64,000 bases of DNA from Byssothecium circinans (GCA_010015675.1 ML977034.1:7543-71542); one strand, 5' to 3'. Counted from the first letter of the stretch, positions 35,601-47,390 are shown. Notes: generated from the sequence alone by a model not told the origin. Made by a program: numbers and translations.

Positions 35601-37624
35601 GCTGGTGGTGGGGTTGAAATGTAGATCCCTGATAAAGCAGCAGTGAGATGCTCAAAAGGCTCTGGTCCTGGGTGACCGAGTAGTATATAAGCTTTAAGTC
35701 CTGTAAGCTGACGTGGCTTACGAGGAGCTTCAGATCGGTTCTGTTGGTTGCGACGTTTTTGATGTTTACGTGTAGCCATGGCGTAGTAGTATGAGCTAGG
35801 CATAGGTTGTAGTTATTAGTCGGAATGGTTCTGAATAGTACCTGATGGTTCAGAACTATTAGTGGTACTAGACGGTTCTAAACAGTACTTAACCATCCCT
35901 AACGGTTTAGTAAACTCTTCCTTCTAGCTAATAAGAACATAGTGGCCGCTATTCTTAAAGACGTTGCACCACACTAGATTGTCCTTATGGTTCAGCCAGT
36001 ATAGGACTAGTCTTCCTGAGTCGAAGTGAACATTACCACCCGATAGGCGTGACAGAGCTACTAATGAGGTCGCGTAATTTAGTACTAGGGCGACGTTGAG
36101 GAGAGTAAATTTCTGAGGACCCGCTAGCGTTGAAAGGATGACGTGGCATTTGCCGTAGGCTAGAATAGGAGAGACGCTGTCTCCACTTCTAATAAACTTA
36201 TCATAGACTAGACGTTCCCATTCAAACTCTAATAGATTATTGTAGACGTGTACATTAGAAGCACAGTCTAGGGTCCACGAATGAAGCATTGAGAAAGGAG
36301 AATCCTTCTGTTTCTAAGTGTTGAAAGCGGTATAGCTGGTTGTAACTAGCGCACGGTGCTTAGTTTCAATGTCTGAGGCTTGATCGCCTGCATCTAGTGT
36401 ATCGGCTGATTGGTTGGCCGGATGAGACGGATCGCGCGCTTTAGTTCAGATTGATTCAATGATGCTCTGGCGCTTATTAGTGTCGCCGGAATTAAGCCAT
36501 TTATTTACCATTTCTTCCTTTTGCCTATTTGGTCGCTAGTTTCAAGGTCAGGCCTTAGGAATAAAGTAAGGACAGTTCCTTTAGAACCCTTCATGGGAAT
36601 CGCCATCACTATAAGGGCAAGGCTTACTACTGTGTTTACGGTTCTATTTCTTCCTCTTTGTTTTGTTGTTATTTAGTTTGTTGTTGGTATCAGTATCAAC
36701 TTTTAAGTTGGTGCGCTTTCAGTTCGCGGCTTCTTATTAGTTAGTATTGGTGTTGTTGTATGGTGACTATTCACCACTATAGGTAGCGAAAGTGGTACGA
36801 CGGGTTTAAACTGTAAGTATGTCTAGCCGCGCGTTTGACTGATTGAATCTAGCTATAAGTGTCTTCACGGTGCACTTGTTAGGAATCACCGGTAGAGCCG
36901 CAGGAACTTTAACTGTTTCTTCCTATTGTATCTCATTGCCTTCTTCATCTACGACGGCGGGAATTGTCGTAGTGCGCGTGTTTACTTTAGCTAGTGTAGC
37001 TCAGTAAACCGTTTTAGCTTTATTAACTTTAAGGATCATGTTGGTAGCGAGCGCGTAGTTAATGTGGGAGCACACCTTAAGAAGATTATATTAGGGTTGA
37101 AAGCCGTCGACTTTTAGTAGCTTGAGTTCCTTTGCTTTATTTAGCGCGAGTTGGAATTCATGTGACCAGTCCTTAAAGGTATCTCGCCCTACTGTTTTCT
37201 TCTTGCAGTTGTTGTATTCATTGCGCGCTTCGTTGACTTTGACCGCTTGGGTTCGATTGAACATGGTATGGAGGATTTCAAGCTTCTCAGCAACCTTAGG
37301 ATGGTTGGCGAGTTGCCCGTACAGCGTGGTTTCAATCGTATTGAGCATGTAGTTGCCCAGGTCCGATAGCAGTTTGTATTTAATAGTGTATTCCTTGCGA
37401 CGTTCCTTCCAAATGATAGCGCGTGCGTTCGATTCGTTGCCCGTTGGCTGTGGTAGTGGTTCGAGCGAGGGCTTATTAGTAGCCTCTAGATCAAGGTATT
37501 GCCATAGATCAGCAGCAATAGCTTTGCCTTTGAACACGGTAAACCAAGCATCCTAGTTCTTTGGACCACTAAGAATGGTGTCGGACGCCGCAGTAGCAGC
37601 CGTGGTGATTGCGCGTGGAGGCAT
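32660..37624 (-). pseudogene. Copia-1 gag-pol polyprotein
   Basis: Starts at minus-strand ATG 37624-37622 (MPPRAITTAATAAS); an early TAG replaces the Trp of the Gag motif N-W-D-A-W-F. Gag runs to about 36500. The protease has LDCASNVHV (36271-36245), followed by a pre-integrase segment with GNVHFDSGRL. The integrase at 35803-35045 has a zinc site ending CPQC, then IDIIELD, LYLDGEKG and a Glu in HAERSGRN as the DDE residues, and an SH3-like tail (34990-34700, FDEHLFYGSHD). RT carries YVDD at 33667-33656. RNase H includes SYADHKETRRSTQG near 33110 and RHVDIHYHWLRQAVKDG near 32820. Few stops separate long open segments, so loss of function is recent. Confidence 0.92.
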
Positions 37625-37754
37625 TGTTATAGGCTACTTAATCGCGAGTGACGCTAAAGTAGGTGGAAGGTGCACAACAAGGTGTCAGTAGATCAGTGTG
37701 GACGGGGGTAGTATGGCTACTTGTTCGTATATAATGATAAAGTAGATGGAGTTA

Positions 37755-37769
37755 GGCCGGGCTCATAAC
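37755..37769 (-). promoter_or_regulatory. Primer binding site of Copia-1 (half-tRNA initiator Met type)
   Basis: Next to the upstream LTR the minus strand reads GTTATGAGCCCGGCC. Its complement GGGCTCATAAC matches the anticodon stem-loop of initiator tRNA-Met from memory of the conserved gene. Priming from a tRNA cleaved in the anticodon loop is known for Drosophila copia. Confidence 0.75.
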
Positions 37770-37926
37770 TATTAGACAGTAGAGACCCGAGAGCATGCGA
37801 TGAGAAAGTAATGAATTATGTGTAGAGCAGTGTAGCTCAGGAGAGGCGACTATATAGGCAGGAGCCGACGCTAAGCTAGAACGGTACTAAACCGTCTAGA
37901 ACAGTCAAGTACTGTTCAGTCCAACA
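37770..37926 (-). repeat. 5' LTR of Copia-1
   Basis: 157 bp, starting TATTAGACAG on the plus strand (two G to A changes of TGTTGGACAG) and ending TCCAACA. Confidence 0.95.
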
Positions 37927-37931
37927 GATTA

Positions 37932-38167
37932 TTATATTAATAATAAGATCTTTATACTCTATATACTACTATACTTGTTGTATATCCTCTAGCTACTTAA
38001 TATAGTATTATTCGTACTACTTAAGTATAAGTACTCTAAGATTATTTAAGACTTAGTATACTAATATATCTTTTATATTAATAAGGAAGCATTCCTACTA
38101 GCCTTTAAAGATATTTTTTTAAGCATATTTATAGTTTAAAACTATTAAAAGGCTTTTAAGGCTTTAG
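37932..38167 (+). mobile_element. Pogo-G, part 2
   Basis: A short stretch of transposase core between Copia-1 and Gypsy-3, including the LQPLD region (TCTAGCTACTTAATATAG after RIP). TTTAG at 38163-38167 is the target duplication of Gypsy-3. Confidence 0.85.
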
Positions 38168-38637
38168 TGTTACCAAGGGGTATACTTGCTAGATCTAGAT
38201 CCGTGTTAGGGGAGGTTAGTTAGTGTAAAGTGTATACGTTAGGTAGTAAGCTTTAGTAGTTCAAGAATTAAACGTGCAAAGCAACTAATTCTATAACGAG
38301 CTATAGAATAACTAAGCATCAATCTAGGTAAGAGATAAACTCTTAAGAGCTAACTACGAAGAATTAGAATTAGAAAGATAAAGAAAATCTATCTAGTCTT
38401 TATACTACTTGCTTTATTCTTTTGTTGTGTCCTACTCTATATGCTCCATTAAAGCACATAGAGCGCCGCTACTTTCTTTACTAAAAAGAAGCGCTTCATG
38501 CTCCGTCTACTAAAAGGGAGTAGAGTTACGTAATCGCTAAGCCTGTCTTACCCCACGCCTTATCGTCTAATACTCTCCCTAAGCATATCGTTTTTATGTA
38601 GCTATATATAACTATTATCTTATAACAATATCCCTTT
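38168..38637 (-). repeat. 3' LTR of Gypsy-3
   Basis: Plus strand TGTTACCAAGGGG to TTATAACA, 470 bp. Beside it, the minus strand has a polypurine tract AAAAAAAGGGATAT at 38638-38651. Confidence 0.92.
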
Positions 38638-38705
38638 TTTTAGGATTATCGTTTTAATAACCTAAAAGATCTAGCTGCTATGCCGCGTCCCTTTACTATA
38701 GCTAG

Positions 38706-38713
38706 TATATAAG
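38706..38713 (+). promoter_or_regulatory. TATA box of the antisense ORF, Gypsy-3
   Basis: TATATAAG in GCTAGTATATAAGGTTCGCG, 69 bases before ATG 38782. Confidence 0.65.
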
Positions 38714-38781
38714 GTTCGCGTGTTCTTAGTTGTCCGTAGTGTTGTATTCTTTTTTAAGATTCTACTAACTTTTTTTTAACT

Positions 38782-39300
38782 ATGCCTAAGGTTACTATTT
38801 TTTTATCTACGAAACGCTATTGCGACTAGGTTGCGGCCGTTTTATCTTTAGGTCTAGAGATGCCAACTCCCTATAATTATTGCAAGCTAAAGAACCTTTA
38901 ATGCGTAGTAGAGTTGTTAACGGGTTTCTATACTTATTACATTTAAGTAAAAGCTTGTTATAATCTAGTGCTAACAAACACTAAGCGTTAAAAGTTATAG
39001 GTAGAATAGCGTCGTTTTCGTCGTAAGATCCTAGAGCTTTAAGAGCGCCTAGCAATTCGCAAGCGAAAGCTGTTTAACCTAGAAAAGAAAGAGCGCCGTT
39101 AAGTTTTTAATAATATTGCTTTAACTTAAGAGTCAGAATAACTTAAGACTGTAGCTAGTTTACAAGAACTAACACCTCCTACTTTGTTATCTAAGGGTAC
39201 GGATGCTACTATTCCTTTTTTATTGCTTTCACCTAGACTGCTGCTAACTAACTATAGCTAGATATAAGTTAAAGCTTCTTTAAGACTTTTATTTAATCTT
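38782..39300 (+). pseudogene. Antisense Cys-rich coiled-coil ORF of Gypsy-3
   Basis: The best-preserved copy of this accessory frame, running opposite to gag-pol. It begins MPKVTIFLSTKRYCD. A Cys cluster follows (YNYCKLKNL-x-CVVELLTG, then YTYYI and KACYNLVL), whose Tyr residues probably replace Cys, giving a C-x2-C-x6-C ... C-x2-C-x5-C pattern. Then comes a charged coiled-coil-like helix (RRKILEL-x-ERLAIRKRKL) and a Ser/Thr/Leu tail. I know similar Cys-cluster plus coiled-coil hypothetical proteins from fungal genomes, but cannot name a function; zinc-dependent DNA or RNA binding is an inference. The position between chromodomain and LTR is the same in all four Gypsy copies. Confidence 0.7.
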
Positions 39301-39429
39301 TTCTTATTTTTTAATTTTTTAGCTTTCTTAGTAAACTCGGAACTACCGTCTTTAAATGCTGTTAGTAATAATCCTTTATTAATTCCTTATAGCTCGTAAG
39401 ATTCTATATTAGTTCCTAGGTATTCTAGC

Positions 39430-42400
39430 TATCTAGCTAGTTTTTTTATTTAACTAAGTACTTTTACTAACGTTTAAACTTCTGCAGGTCTTTAATCTTT
39501 TCGACCTTGTAGTCTTTGTTTTTAAGCTTAACTCGCGTCTTAATTTTAGCGTCTAGTAGTGCTAGTTTAAAGAGTAATTTATAAAAAATAAAGTATATGC
39601 ATATGCTTTTAAGGAGTTTTAGTTTAAACGTTACTAGTCCTTTAATCTCTAGGATCTAGAATAGTCTTATTTAGAAGTTGTCTAGTTTGTTACATAGCTA
39701 TTTAGTTTTTAAATTTTTTCGTAATAGGAAAACTTTATCCCTTTTTTTAAGAGTTAGTCCCTTAAGCTTTTTTTTATTTGCTAATCTAGCTATTGTAAAG
39801 TTCCTTTAAGCGATTCGTTAGCTTAATTCGTCGTGTAGTTCGCGAAGTAGTCATGCCTTATTGTTAGCTTTAGCTAAAAGACTCTTAACGTCTTTAAGAT
39901 TTTAATAAGCAATCGGCTTATATCTATAATTCGCGTAGTGCGGCAAGTATCCTATTATCAAGGATCTTATGCTGTTATAAGCTAATTACGCTATTAGCAA
40001 GAGTTTAACCTAGTTGTCTTATAGCTTATTAGCGTACATTCTTAGATGCTATTCTAGTGTCTAGTTTATTCATTCCGTCTAACTATCCGTCTATAAGTAG
40101 AAGCTAGTTAAAAGCTTTTTATTAACTTTAAGCTTTGCTAGGAACGTGCTCTAATACTTAGAGGTAAATAGTATTCTATAATTAGTAATAAACTATTCTA
40201 GTACACTATATTAACTAACAAGTGCCTTAGTTACCTTATAGACTATCTCTTTAGCTATAACTATTTCTTTTATTAGTACGAATATTAATGCTTTAGTTAA
40301 TTAGTTAACAATTACTAATATTAAGTCGCATAGCCGTGCTAATTTAGGTTTTAACGATTTTAGGAGCTTTACAATGAAGTCTATCGTAACGCTAATCTAT
40401 AGGCGTGTAGGTAGTTCTAGTAATTAGAGTAATCTATAGGGCTTATATCTCTTAAGCTTATTCTTAGAACATGCTAAATAGTCACCTATCGCCTTTTAAA
40501 CTGCTATTCGTATATTAGGTATCAAGTACTTATTCAAAATCTATCAAACTGTTTCTTCGATTCCTAGGTGTCTGTATTCCTTAGACTCGTGTAGCTTTTG
40601 TATTAGAGTTAGTGCATAGGCTTCGTCTAGTATAATCTATCGTTCTTTATCCTAAAGTAGTCCCACCTTAAAGTACCTAGTTAAGTTGTAATCTACCCTT
40701 TATTCTAGAGTTAATTAGTTGTAGTCTGCAAAGTCGTGTACCTCTAGCCCCTAATAATTAATCTTAGTTATCTTAGTTAACTAGGTCTTACTAGGCTTTT
40801 AAATAAGTTCTTTAAGCTTTTCATCCTATAGCCGCGTGACTTTAGCTACCTTAGCTAGTCGCTTAACTAAAGTCTCTTAGACTAGCCGTAGTTAGTTGTA
40901 GACTAATCATCTATCTATTTCTTTTTGCAAGACTGCATCGTGCGTAATAGGTTGATTTATTTCTTAAAGGTTACATTTTTAGCTAAGGGCGTCTATTGCT
41001 CTGTTTAGCGATCCTAGGTAATAGTGTATTTTAAAGTCGTAGTCTACTATTATTTTAGCCTATCTAACCTATTATTAGTCGAGTTTCTTAGTTATTATAA
41101 AACTTATTAGATTCTAGTAATATAAATATACTTCTACCTAGTATTTAGCGCCTACTAGCTAGGCTTGCTATTATTTAAAGGCATCTACTATTGCTAGTAG
41201 TTTCTTGTCGTAAACGTCGTAGTTAAGTTCTACTCTTAAGAACTTTTAAAAGTAGTAAAATACTAGTCTCTACTTCCTATCTTCGCCTTACTATAAGAGA
41301 ATTGCTCTTAAAGCGTAGTCTAATACGTTTGTCTCTACTCGCAGTAGCCATTCTAGGTCATGCATCTATAGTATAAAAGCTAATAGGAATAATTTCTTTA
41401 GTTTTTTAAAAGCTTTTTATTGTTCTTGTCCCTATTAGAACCTCTTTTCCTTTTTAGTAATTTCTATAAAAGGCGCTGTAGTCTTTAAATATCCCAAAAT
41501 AAACTTCTAGTAGAAGTTAGTAAATTTTAAGAAAAATTACACGTCTTTTACTATTTTAAGTTTTAGCTATTTTTTTATAGTTTTGACTTTCTTTAGGTCT
41601 ATAGCAATGCCGTCTCGTGAAATAATAAATCTCAAGTAGTCCGTTTCCGTAACATAGAATTTACATTTCTTAGGCTGTAAAAGTAATTAATACTCTCTAA
41701 GCACCTTTTTAACATATTTAATGTAGTCTTTAAGCATTCTTAAGGTATACACTAGTATATCGTCTAGGTACGCAGTTACAAAAATATCTAAGTATTCATA
41801 AAGTGCTCTATTAACGAGTGCCTAAAATGTTGCAGGCGCGTTTATTAACTTAAAAGGCATAACTATATATTTATATAGACTATACTAGGTCTTAAAAGCC
41901 GTTAGCTATTCGTATCTTTTAGCTATCCGTATTTAATAGAATCTATCTTGCACATTAAATTTTGTAATTTACTTAACTCTTTAGAGGCGGTCTATAAGTT
42001 CCTAGATTAAAAGAAAAGGGTAACGGTTCTTCTTCGGAACGTAGTTAAGCTATCTATAATTTATACAAAGTCGTAGCTTTTTATTCTTTTTTAAGACAAA
42101 AAGAATTAGTAAAGCTATTAGGCTTGCACTCTCCTATATATATTCTTACTTTACATTTTTTTTAATATACGTTCGCAGTTTTTTTTATTAATCTTGTGTA
42201 AGCGGATATATTAGTCCTAGGCGCAGCTTCACGCCTTTTTTTTAGATAAATCTCGTAATCCTACTTTTAGTAATTTAGTAATACGGTTTTGTCTTATTCC
42301 TTAAATAGATCTTAAAACTCCTCATATTCTAGTAGTATCGTAGGTTAGAGTTCGTCTTTTATAAGCGCAACTCTCTGTATCTAAATAGCTTTTATTTATA

Positions 42401-42900
42401 AAAGGTTCTTATAAATTTTTTTAATTTTATAAAGTAATATTTTGCTAATTTGTTTAGTTTAACTAGGTAAGCTTTAGATTACTAGGCTTAATCTTCTATA
42501 TCATGTTTTAGCAATCTTGCGCGTAGGTTCTTAGCTAAACATTATTCCTTTTAGCTCGTTAATAGTAAGATTATGCTTTTTAAGCTAATTATATCTAATT
42601 AACATGTCTTCTTTACTAAAATTTATAATGTTAAGGGATGTCGTGTTTTTAATCTTAAGTACGTAAAATAATACTTTTTAAGTTTCTAACCTTAAGAATC
42701 TATTACTATAAGACATTAATCTATCATTAGCTAATACTACTTATATTAGGCGTTCCTTATCTTAATAAGGTATGTTGTATTTTTTAACTACTCATAGAGA
42801 GATAATTATCTATATAGCTCTACTATCTATAAGTACTATAAGCTTACATCTATGTACGCGTACCTTTACCTTTAATTAGTAAACTAGTAGATCTAGGTGT
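39430..42900 (-). pseudogene. Gypsy-3 pol
   Basis: The protease site reads VLIDSRA near 42845-42825. RT has an intact YLDD at 41770-41759. The integrase lies at about 40600-40000 and the chromodomain near 39560-39440 (DYKVEKI). Same order as Gypsy-1. RIP stops throughout, but the catalytic RT residues are retained. Confidence 0.9.
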
Positions 42901-45277
42901 TGTACATTGTATAAAGTTGTTATAGGAATGCTTTTACTAGTGTAACTCTATCCTTAGTAGCATCCTAGTTTTTTAACTTCTTTAGTTTTATTAAAAACTA
43001 ACCTACTCTTTATTTATTAGATAGGTGCGTTAAGTAACTATTTTCGTGATAGGGCGTCTATAACATTCATGCGTGCTTTGTTAATAGTTTGTCTCTTTGC
43101 AGGAATTTTTTTTAAAGTTTCTCTAAGAGGTGTGTCTTACATATGTCGTCAAAGCACTATTTATAAGGCGAGTTATCATGATTTTTCGTTTTAATATCCT
43201 GTAAAATATTATTAGGCGGTAGGGTTCTTAGCCTTGTAGGGGCTTAGGCTATAGCTACTAGCTCGTTGCTACGGGCTACTTTTTCTTAATGCTATTTATT
43301 TAGTATTGTTTGCTAATGTTGTATAGAATTCCTTTGCTTTCTCTAGCAAGCATCTTTTTTAGATTTGTGAGGAAGGGTGGGGAGTGCATAGCGTCTATAG
43401 TCCTCGTTTAGGCATTTTTTTAAAGTAAGTAAATTATAGTCTTAACTTTTTTTATCCTACGCGGCTTCTTCTTTATAAAGCGTGTAAAACATGCAATTAA
43501 GAATTGCTTTGCATTATACCTAGTCTACTTCTTCATGCTCTTAGTCCGCAGGGTGTCCTAAGGGGTGTTAATATTAGCAGTCCTTAATATTATAGTCTAG
43601 TGTTTTGCTATCTATTAGTCCTACTAGCTAATATCCTACGACATGCTTGCTTAGCTAATACGTCTAGTAATGCTTATCGTAGCATTTATGCTATCTAACG
43701 CATTCGTGTTGCTATTGCTAATTGCTAAAGTAATAAGTATAGTAGGCCGCTACTAGATAGTCTTTATCTCAAATTATGATATATAATATCTATCTAGATT
43801 GTTATCTTACTTTATCTTGTTCGCGCTTGTAGTAGAGGCACTAGTCTACCTAGCACTAGTACTAATTAACTTTCTAGTAAAAATCTTTCTTAGGTACCTT
43901 TACTTTAATGTATTCTTTTATAGCGTATAGGCCTTAGATTCGCATAGCCTCTACTACTACTTCGCTAGCTTTCTTGCCGTATACTAATATAGGTATGGCA
44001 TAAGTTAGTCTTTCATGTGTAGTACTAGTGCACTTTTAATATATTTTAGCATCTAGCTATTATTAAATTACCTAGTCTAGCACCTTGTTTTTAGCTAGAC
44101 CTTAGCTTAAGTCTAGTAACTCTTAGAATCTCCTAAAAAGTAGATTAAGATCTATTTTGCTAACGTCGTTGTTAGAGGATTTCGTTTAGTCTAGTTTTAA
44201 AATTAAGTAAGAAGTAAGCTACTAACGTGGTACTTTTGCTTCCTTCTCTTTAAGTCCTATTACTTTAAACTTAATTATCCTAATCTTGATTACTTTAAGC
44301 TTGCTAGCCTAGCCTTAGTTCTTTAGATAGTCTCTGCGGAAGTATCCTACTTTGCTACATTAAAGACATGCCTTCTTTTTAAAGTATTCTTAACGTTGTT
44401 CATAGGTTAGGCTATCTAGCTATTTTTTCTTACCTTTATTAAACTACTTTTTTTATTAAACTTTATTTATTATTACTACATCGCTGTTTTAGTTATATTG
44501 TAGTGCCCTTAGTTTTCTATATTTCCTAAAGTTAAAAATAATCGTCGTGTCCTATTGCTTTTTCTACAATGCTTATTCGTAGAGCCTATTATTAATTTAG
44601 GTAGCTAGATTAATTATATCTTATAAGTCGTTTAGTTTATTGTAATAGATTATTCTATCCTTAATAGTCTCCTTTAGCCTGTTGTAGAAAGCTATGCGCA
44701 ACGGCGCATTATCTTAATTAATCTTTAACTATAGCTACTTAAACTTTGTTACATACTTCGTGACTAACTTCTCTTACTAGATCTAAGATATCTTTTGCTC
44801 TACCTAGGTCTTTTTATTAACTTTTCTAAATACCTTTTAAATTTCTTCTTTAAACGTTGTCTAGTTCTTAAAGATAGCCTTCATGTCATTTTTACAACGT
44901 TTTATCTCGTTCGTAAGATAGTCATTTATAAAGGGTTGCATCTAAGTAGCTACCCTATCCTTTAAGTGCATACTAGCCGTGAGGATCTTATCTTATTCCT
45001 CTATTATAGAGTTAAATTAATAGTACAAATCTATGTTAGTAAAAAATAGCTTTAAGCTATCTTATCCTTTATTGTACTTTTCTAGCGCTACAATTTTTCT
45101 ACGGCGTATAGTGTCCTTAGCCTAGAGTTAAGCAATTGCTTATATTAATCTATTAATCTATTTAGCCTATTGCTATATCTAGTTAGCCTAGTTAGCTATT
45201 ACTAATGCTAAACTTAAAGTAGGCGTACTAACGTTACTAGTAGCACGTAAGGTAGCGGAAGCTACTATTACGTACGT
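42880..45277 (-). pseudogene. Gypsy-3 gag with extension
   Basis: The start codon at 45277-45275 is ACG in place of ATG. The zinc knuckle near 44375-44330 reads ACLQCSKVGYF, keeping both leading Cys. The Cys/His/Trp-rich extension is visible at about 43900-43000 (DKDYLVAAYYTYYFSN). Unlike Gypsy-1 and -2, gag and pol are in the same phase here, so an indel has occurred. Confidence 0.7.
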
Positions 45278-45307
45278 TTAAGTTCTTAAACCTATAGGTA
45301 GTCAAAG

Positions 45308-45767
45308 TGTTACTAAAGAGTATACTTGCTAGATCTAGATCCGTGTTAGGGAAAGTTAGTTAGTGTAAGGTGTATACGTTAAATAGTAGGCTTTAGTAGT
45401 TTAAGAGTTAAATGTACAAAGTAACTAATTCTATAACGAGCTATAGAATAACTAAGTATTAATCTAGGTAAGAGATAAACTATTAAGAGTTAACTACGAA
45501 AAATTAGAATTAGAAAGATAAAGGAAATCTATCTAGTCTTTATACTGCTCGCTTTGTTCCTTCGTTGCGTCTTACTCTATATACTCTATTAGAGCACATA
45601 GAGCGCTGCTGCTTTCTCTACTAAAAAGAAGCGCTCCATAGTCTGTCTACTAAGAGGGAGCAGAGTTACGTGATCGCTAAGCCTGTCTTACCTCACGCCT
45701 TATCGTCTAATACTCTCCCTAAGCGTATTGTTCCTATGTGGTTACACACAACCATTGTCTTATAACA
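45308..45767 (-). repeat. 5' LTR of Gypsy-3
   Basis: Plus strand TGTTACTAAAGAG to TTATAACA, 460 bp, aligned with 38168-38637. Duplication TTTAG follows. Confidence 0.92.
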
Positions 45768-45772
45768 TTTAG

Positions 45773-46423
45773 GGCTAGTCCCTTTAAACGCGTAGGTAGC
45801 AATTAATTACCTTAATATATATATATATACCCTACTAGGACCCTTACTACTAAAGACGCTATAGCTATTAAGAATACTAAGTAATATACGTAAATTTAGC
45901 TTATAGTTAAAGCTAGTACGTAATTCTATTACTTAGTTACTATAAATAGTATAGGGTAGGCTTTTATAGCTTATTAAAAGTGCTAAGTTAATGCTATATA
46001 ATAGTACGCTAATAAAGGCGCATATTAAAGAGCTTAAAGAGTAACTTAAAGTAGTAACTAAGTAAAAAATATATAAGTATAAGTATCTTTAAAAGAGTAG
46101 TACTATAGAGTTTAGTCTTATAGTAGACTAAGTTAGTTCTAAACTATTAAGAATAGTTTAGAACTATAAAAAGGTAAGGGTAGAAGGTAAGTATAAGGTA
46201 TAATAACTAGGTATTTAATACTATAGTAACTATAGGAAGGCTAGGTATAATATAAGAACTTACTAAGCTAATAAAGAGGGTTCTTCTAAGTTAGAAGCTA
46301 GTACTTAGTATATATTTTTAGATAGTAATATAGATAATAATAGTAATAAAGTTAAGTAAGTTAGTATTACTAAGAAAATTATAAGTAGTTTAGTAGTATA
46401 AGTAGTTTAGTAGTACTTTATAT
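45773..46423 (+). mobile_element. Pogo-G, part 3 (3' end)
   Basis: Transposase C-terminus (knuckle region, Asp/Asn tail) and a right inverted repeat with two units, ending ACTTTATAT. The left end has four units, so the ends are unequal. TA at 46424-46425 matches the TA at 30234-30235. Confidence 0.88.
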
Positions 46424-46425
46424 TA

Positions 46426-47018
46426 GTCTTATTAAAGTTATATACATTATTATTATATATGCTATACTTTACTTTAGTATCTTATATAAGCTTAAACTAT
46501 ATATTAACTACCTTAGGATATTCTTATAGAACTCTCTAATAGTCTTTTAAATAGTTCTAAGCTATCTTTAATAGTTCTAAATAGTTTATAAACTATTCTA
46601 CTTAGTAATTACTAACCTTCTTTCTACCTTACTTATTTAGTAGTTTATTTGCTATATCTAATACTTTACCTAATATAGGCGCGAATCCTTATAAATTAAG
46701 CTTAAGAATATATAGGATAATTATTTCTTCTTTAGTTATAGATAGTTTTAAATAGTTTAGAACTATTTCTAGTTAAAAAGGTACTCCTCTTGTACGTTTA
46801 GATAAAACATAATATTTAACGTTAAAGGCCTTAGTAGCATGTTAATAGCTATTAAATTAGCCTTTATTATATATAGTAAAGGTAAGCTATAGTCTATCTT
46901 TATATTAGTCTTATTCTAATCTATATTATTAAGATATTTTTATATTAAAGATAATAATAGTATTACTAAGGAACTTTAGGCAGTTTAGTAGGTTAGGTAG
47001 TTTAGTAAGAGAATATAT
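46426..47018 (-). mobile_element. Pogo-F, part 2 (5' end, minus strand)
   Basis: Resumes pogo-F after pogo-G: first catalytic region, helix-turn-helix, N-terminus, then an inverted repeat of the GAATATAT variant ending at 47018, followed by TA. Together with 29072-30235 it makes most of a 1.85-kb element spread over nearly 18 kb. Confidence 0.88.
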
Positions 47019-47020
47019 TA

Positions 47021-47273
47021 TAATATATACTAAATAAACTTATTAATCTAGTTCTTACTAGTAGACTTACTACTATACTCTCTTAGTAGATTATCTACTA
47101 ATATATTTTACTACTAAGTTAGCTAAACTACTAAGTTAGCTAGCTACTATACTAATTTTATATTAACTATTAACTTAATATAATATCTCTATAATAATAT
47201 TCTATATTATTCTAAAAGATATAATTTATTAACCTTACTATAGAAGCAATTAAATCTAATATATTAAGAAATA
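47021..47273. other. AT-rich intergenic stretch, nothing identified
   Basis: Very AT-rich, with short internal repeats of CTACTAAGTTAGCTA. No ORF, no match to the other families in this window. Confidence 0.5.
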
Positions 47274-47347
47274 ATATAGAGTACTATTCAACTATATATA
47301 CTATTAAACTACGTAAAATTACTTAGTAATACTGTCTTACTTAACTC

Positions 47348-47390
<43 letters not shown>

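Larger units (their letters stand above)
31211..37926 (-). mobile_element. Copia-1, nearly complete Ty1/Copia retrotransposon (6716 bp)
   Basis: 157-bp LTRs beginning TGTTGGAC and ending TCCAACA, with the 5-base duplication GATTA (31206-31210 and 37927-37931). Genes run on the minus strand in Copia order: gag, protease, integrase, RT, RNase H. It is GC-richer and has far fewer RIP stops than anything around it, so it is the youngest large insertion here. It interrupts pogo-G between the second catalytic Asp and the rest of the core. About 1.3 kb without genes lies between the end of pol and the downstream LTR at 31211. Confidence 0.96.
38168..45767 (-). mobile_element. Gypsy-3, full-length chromovirus (7600 bp)
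   Basis: Same family as Gypsy-1 and -2, reversed. LTRs at both ends; duplication TTTAG at 38163-38167 and 45768-45772. Less RIP-damaged than Gypsy-2. Inserted in pogo-G. Confidence 0.95.
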
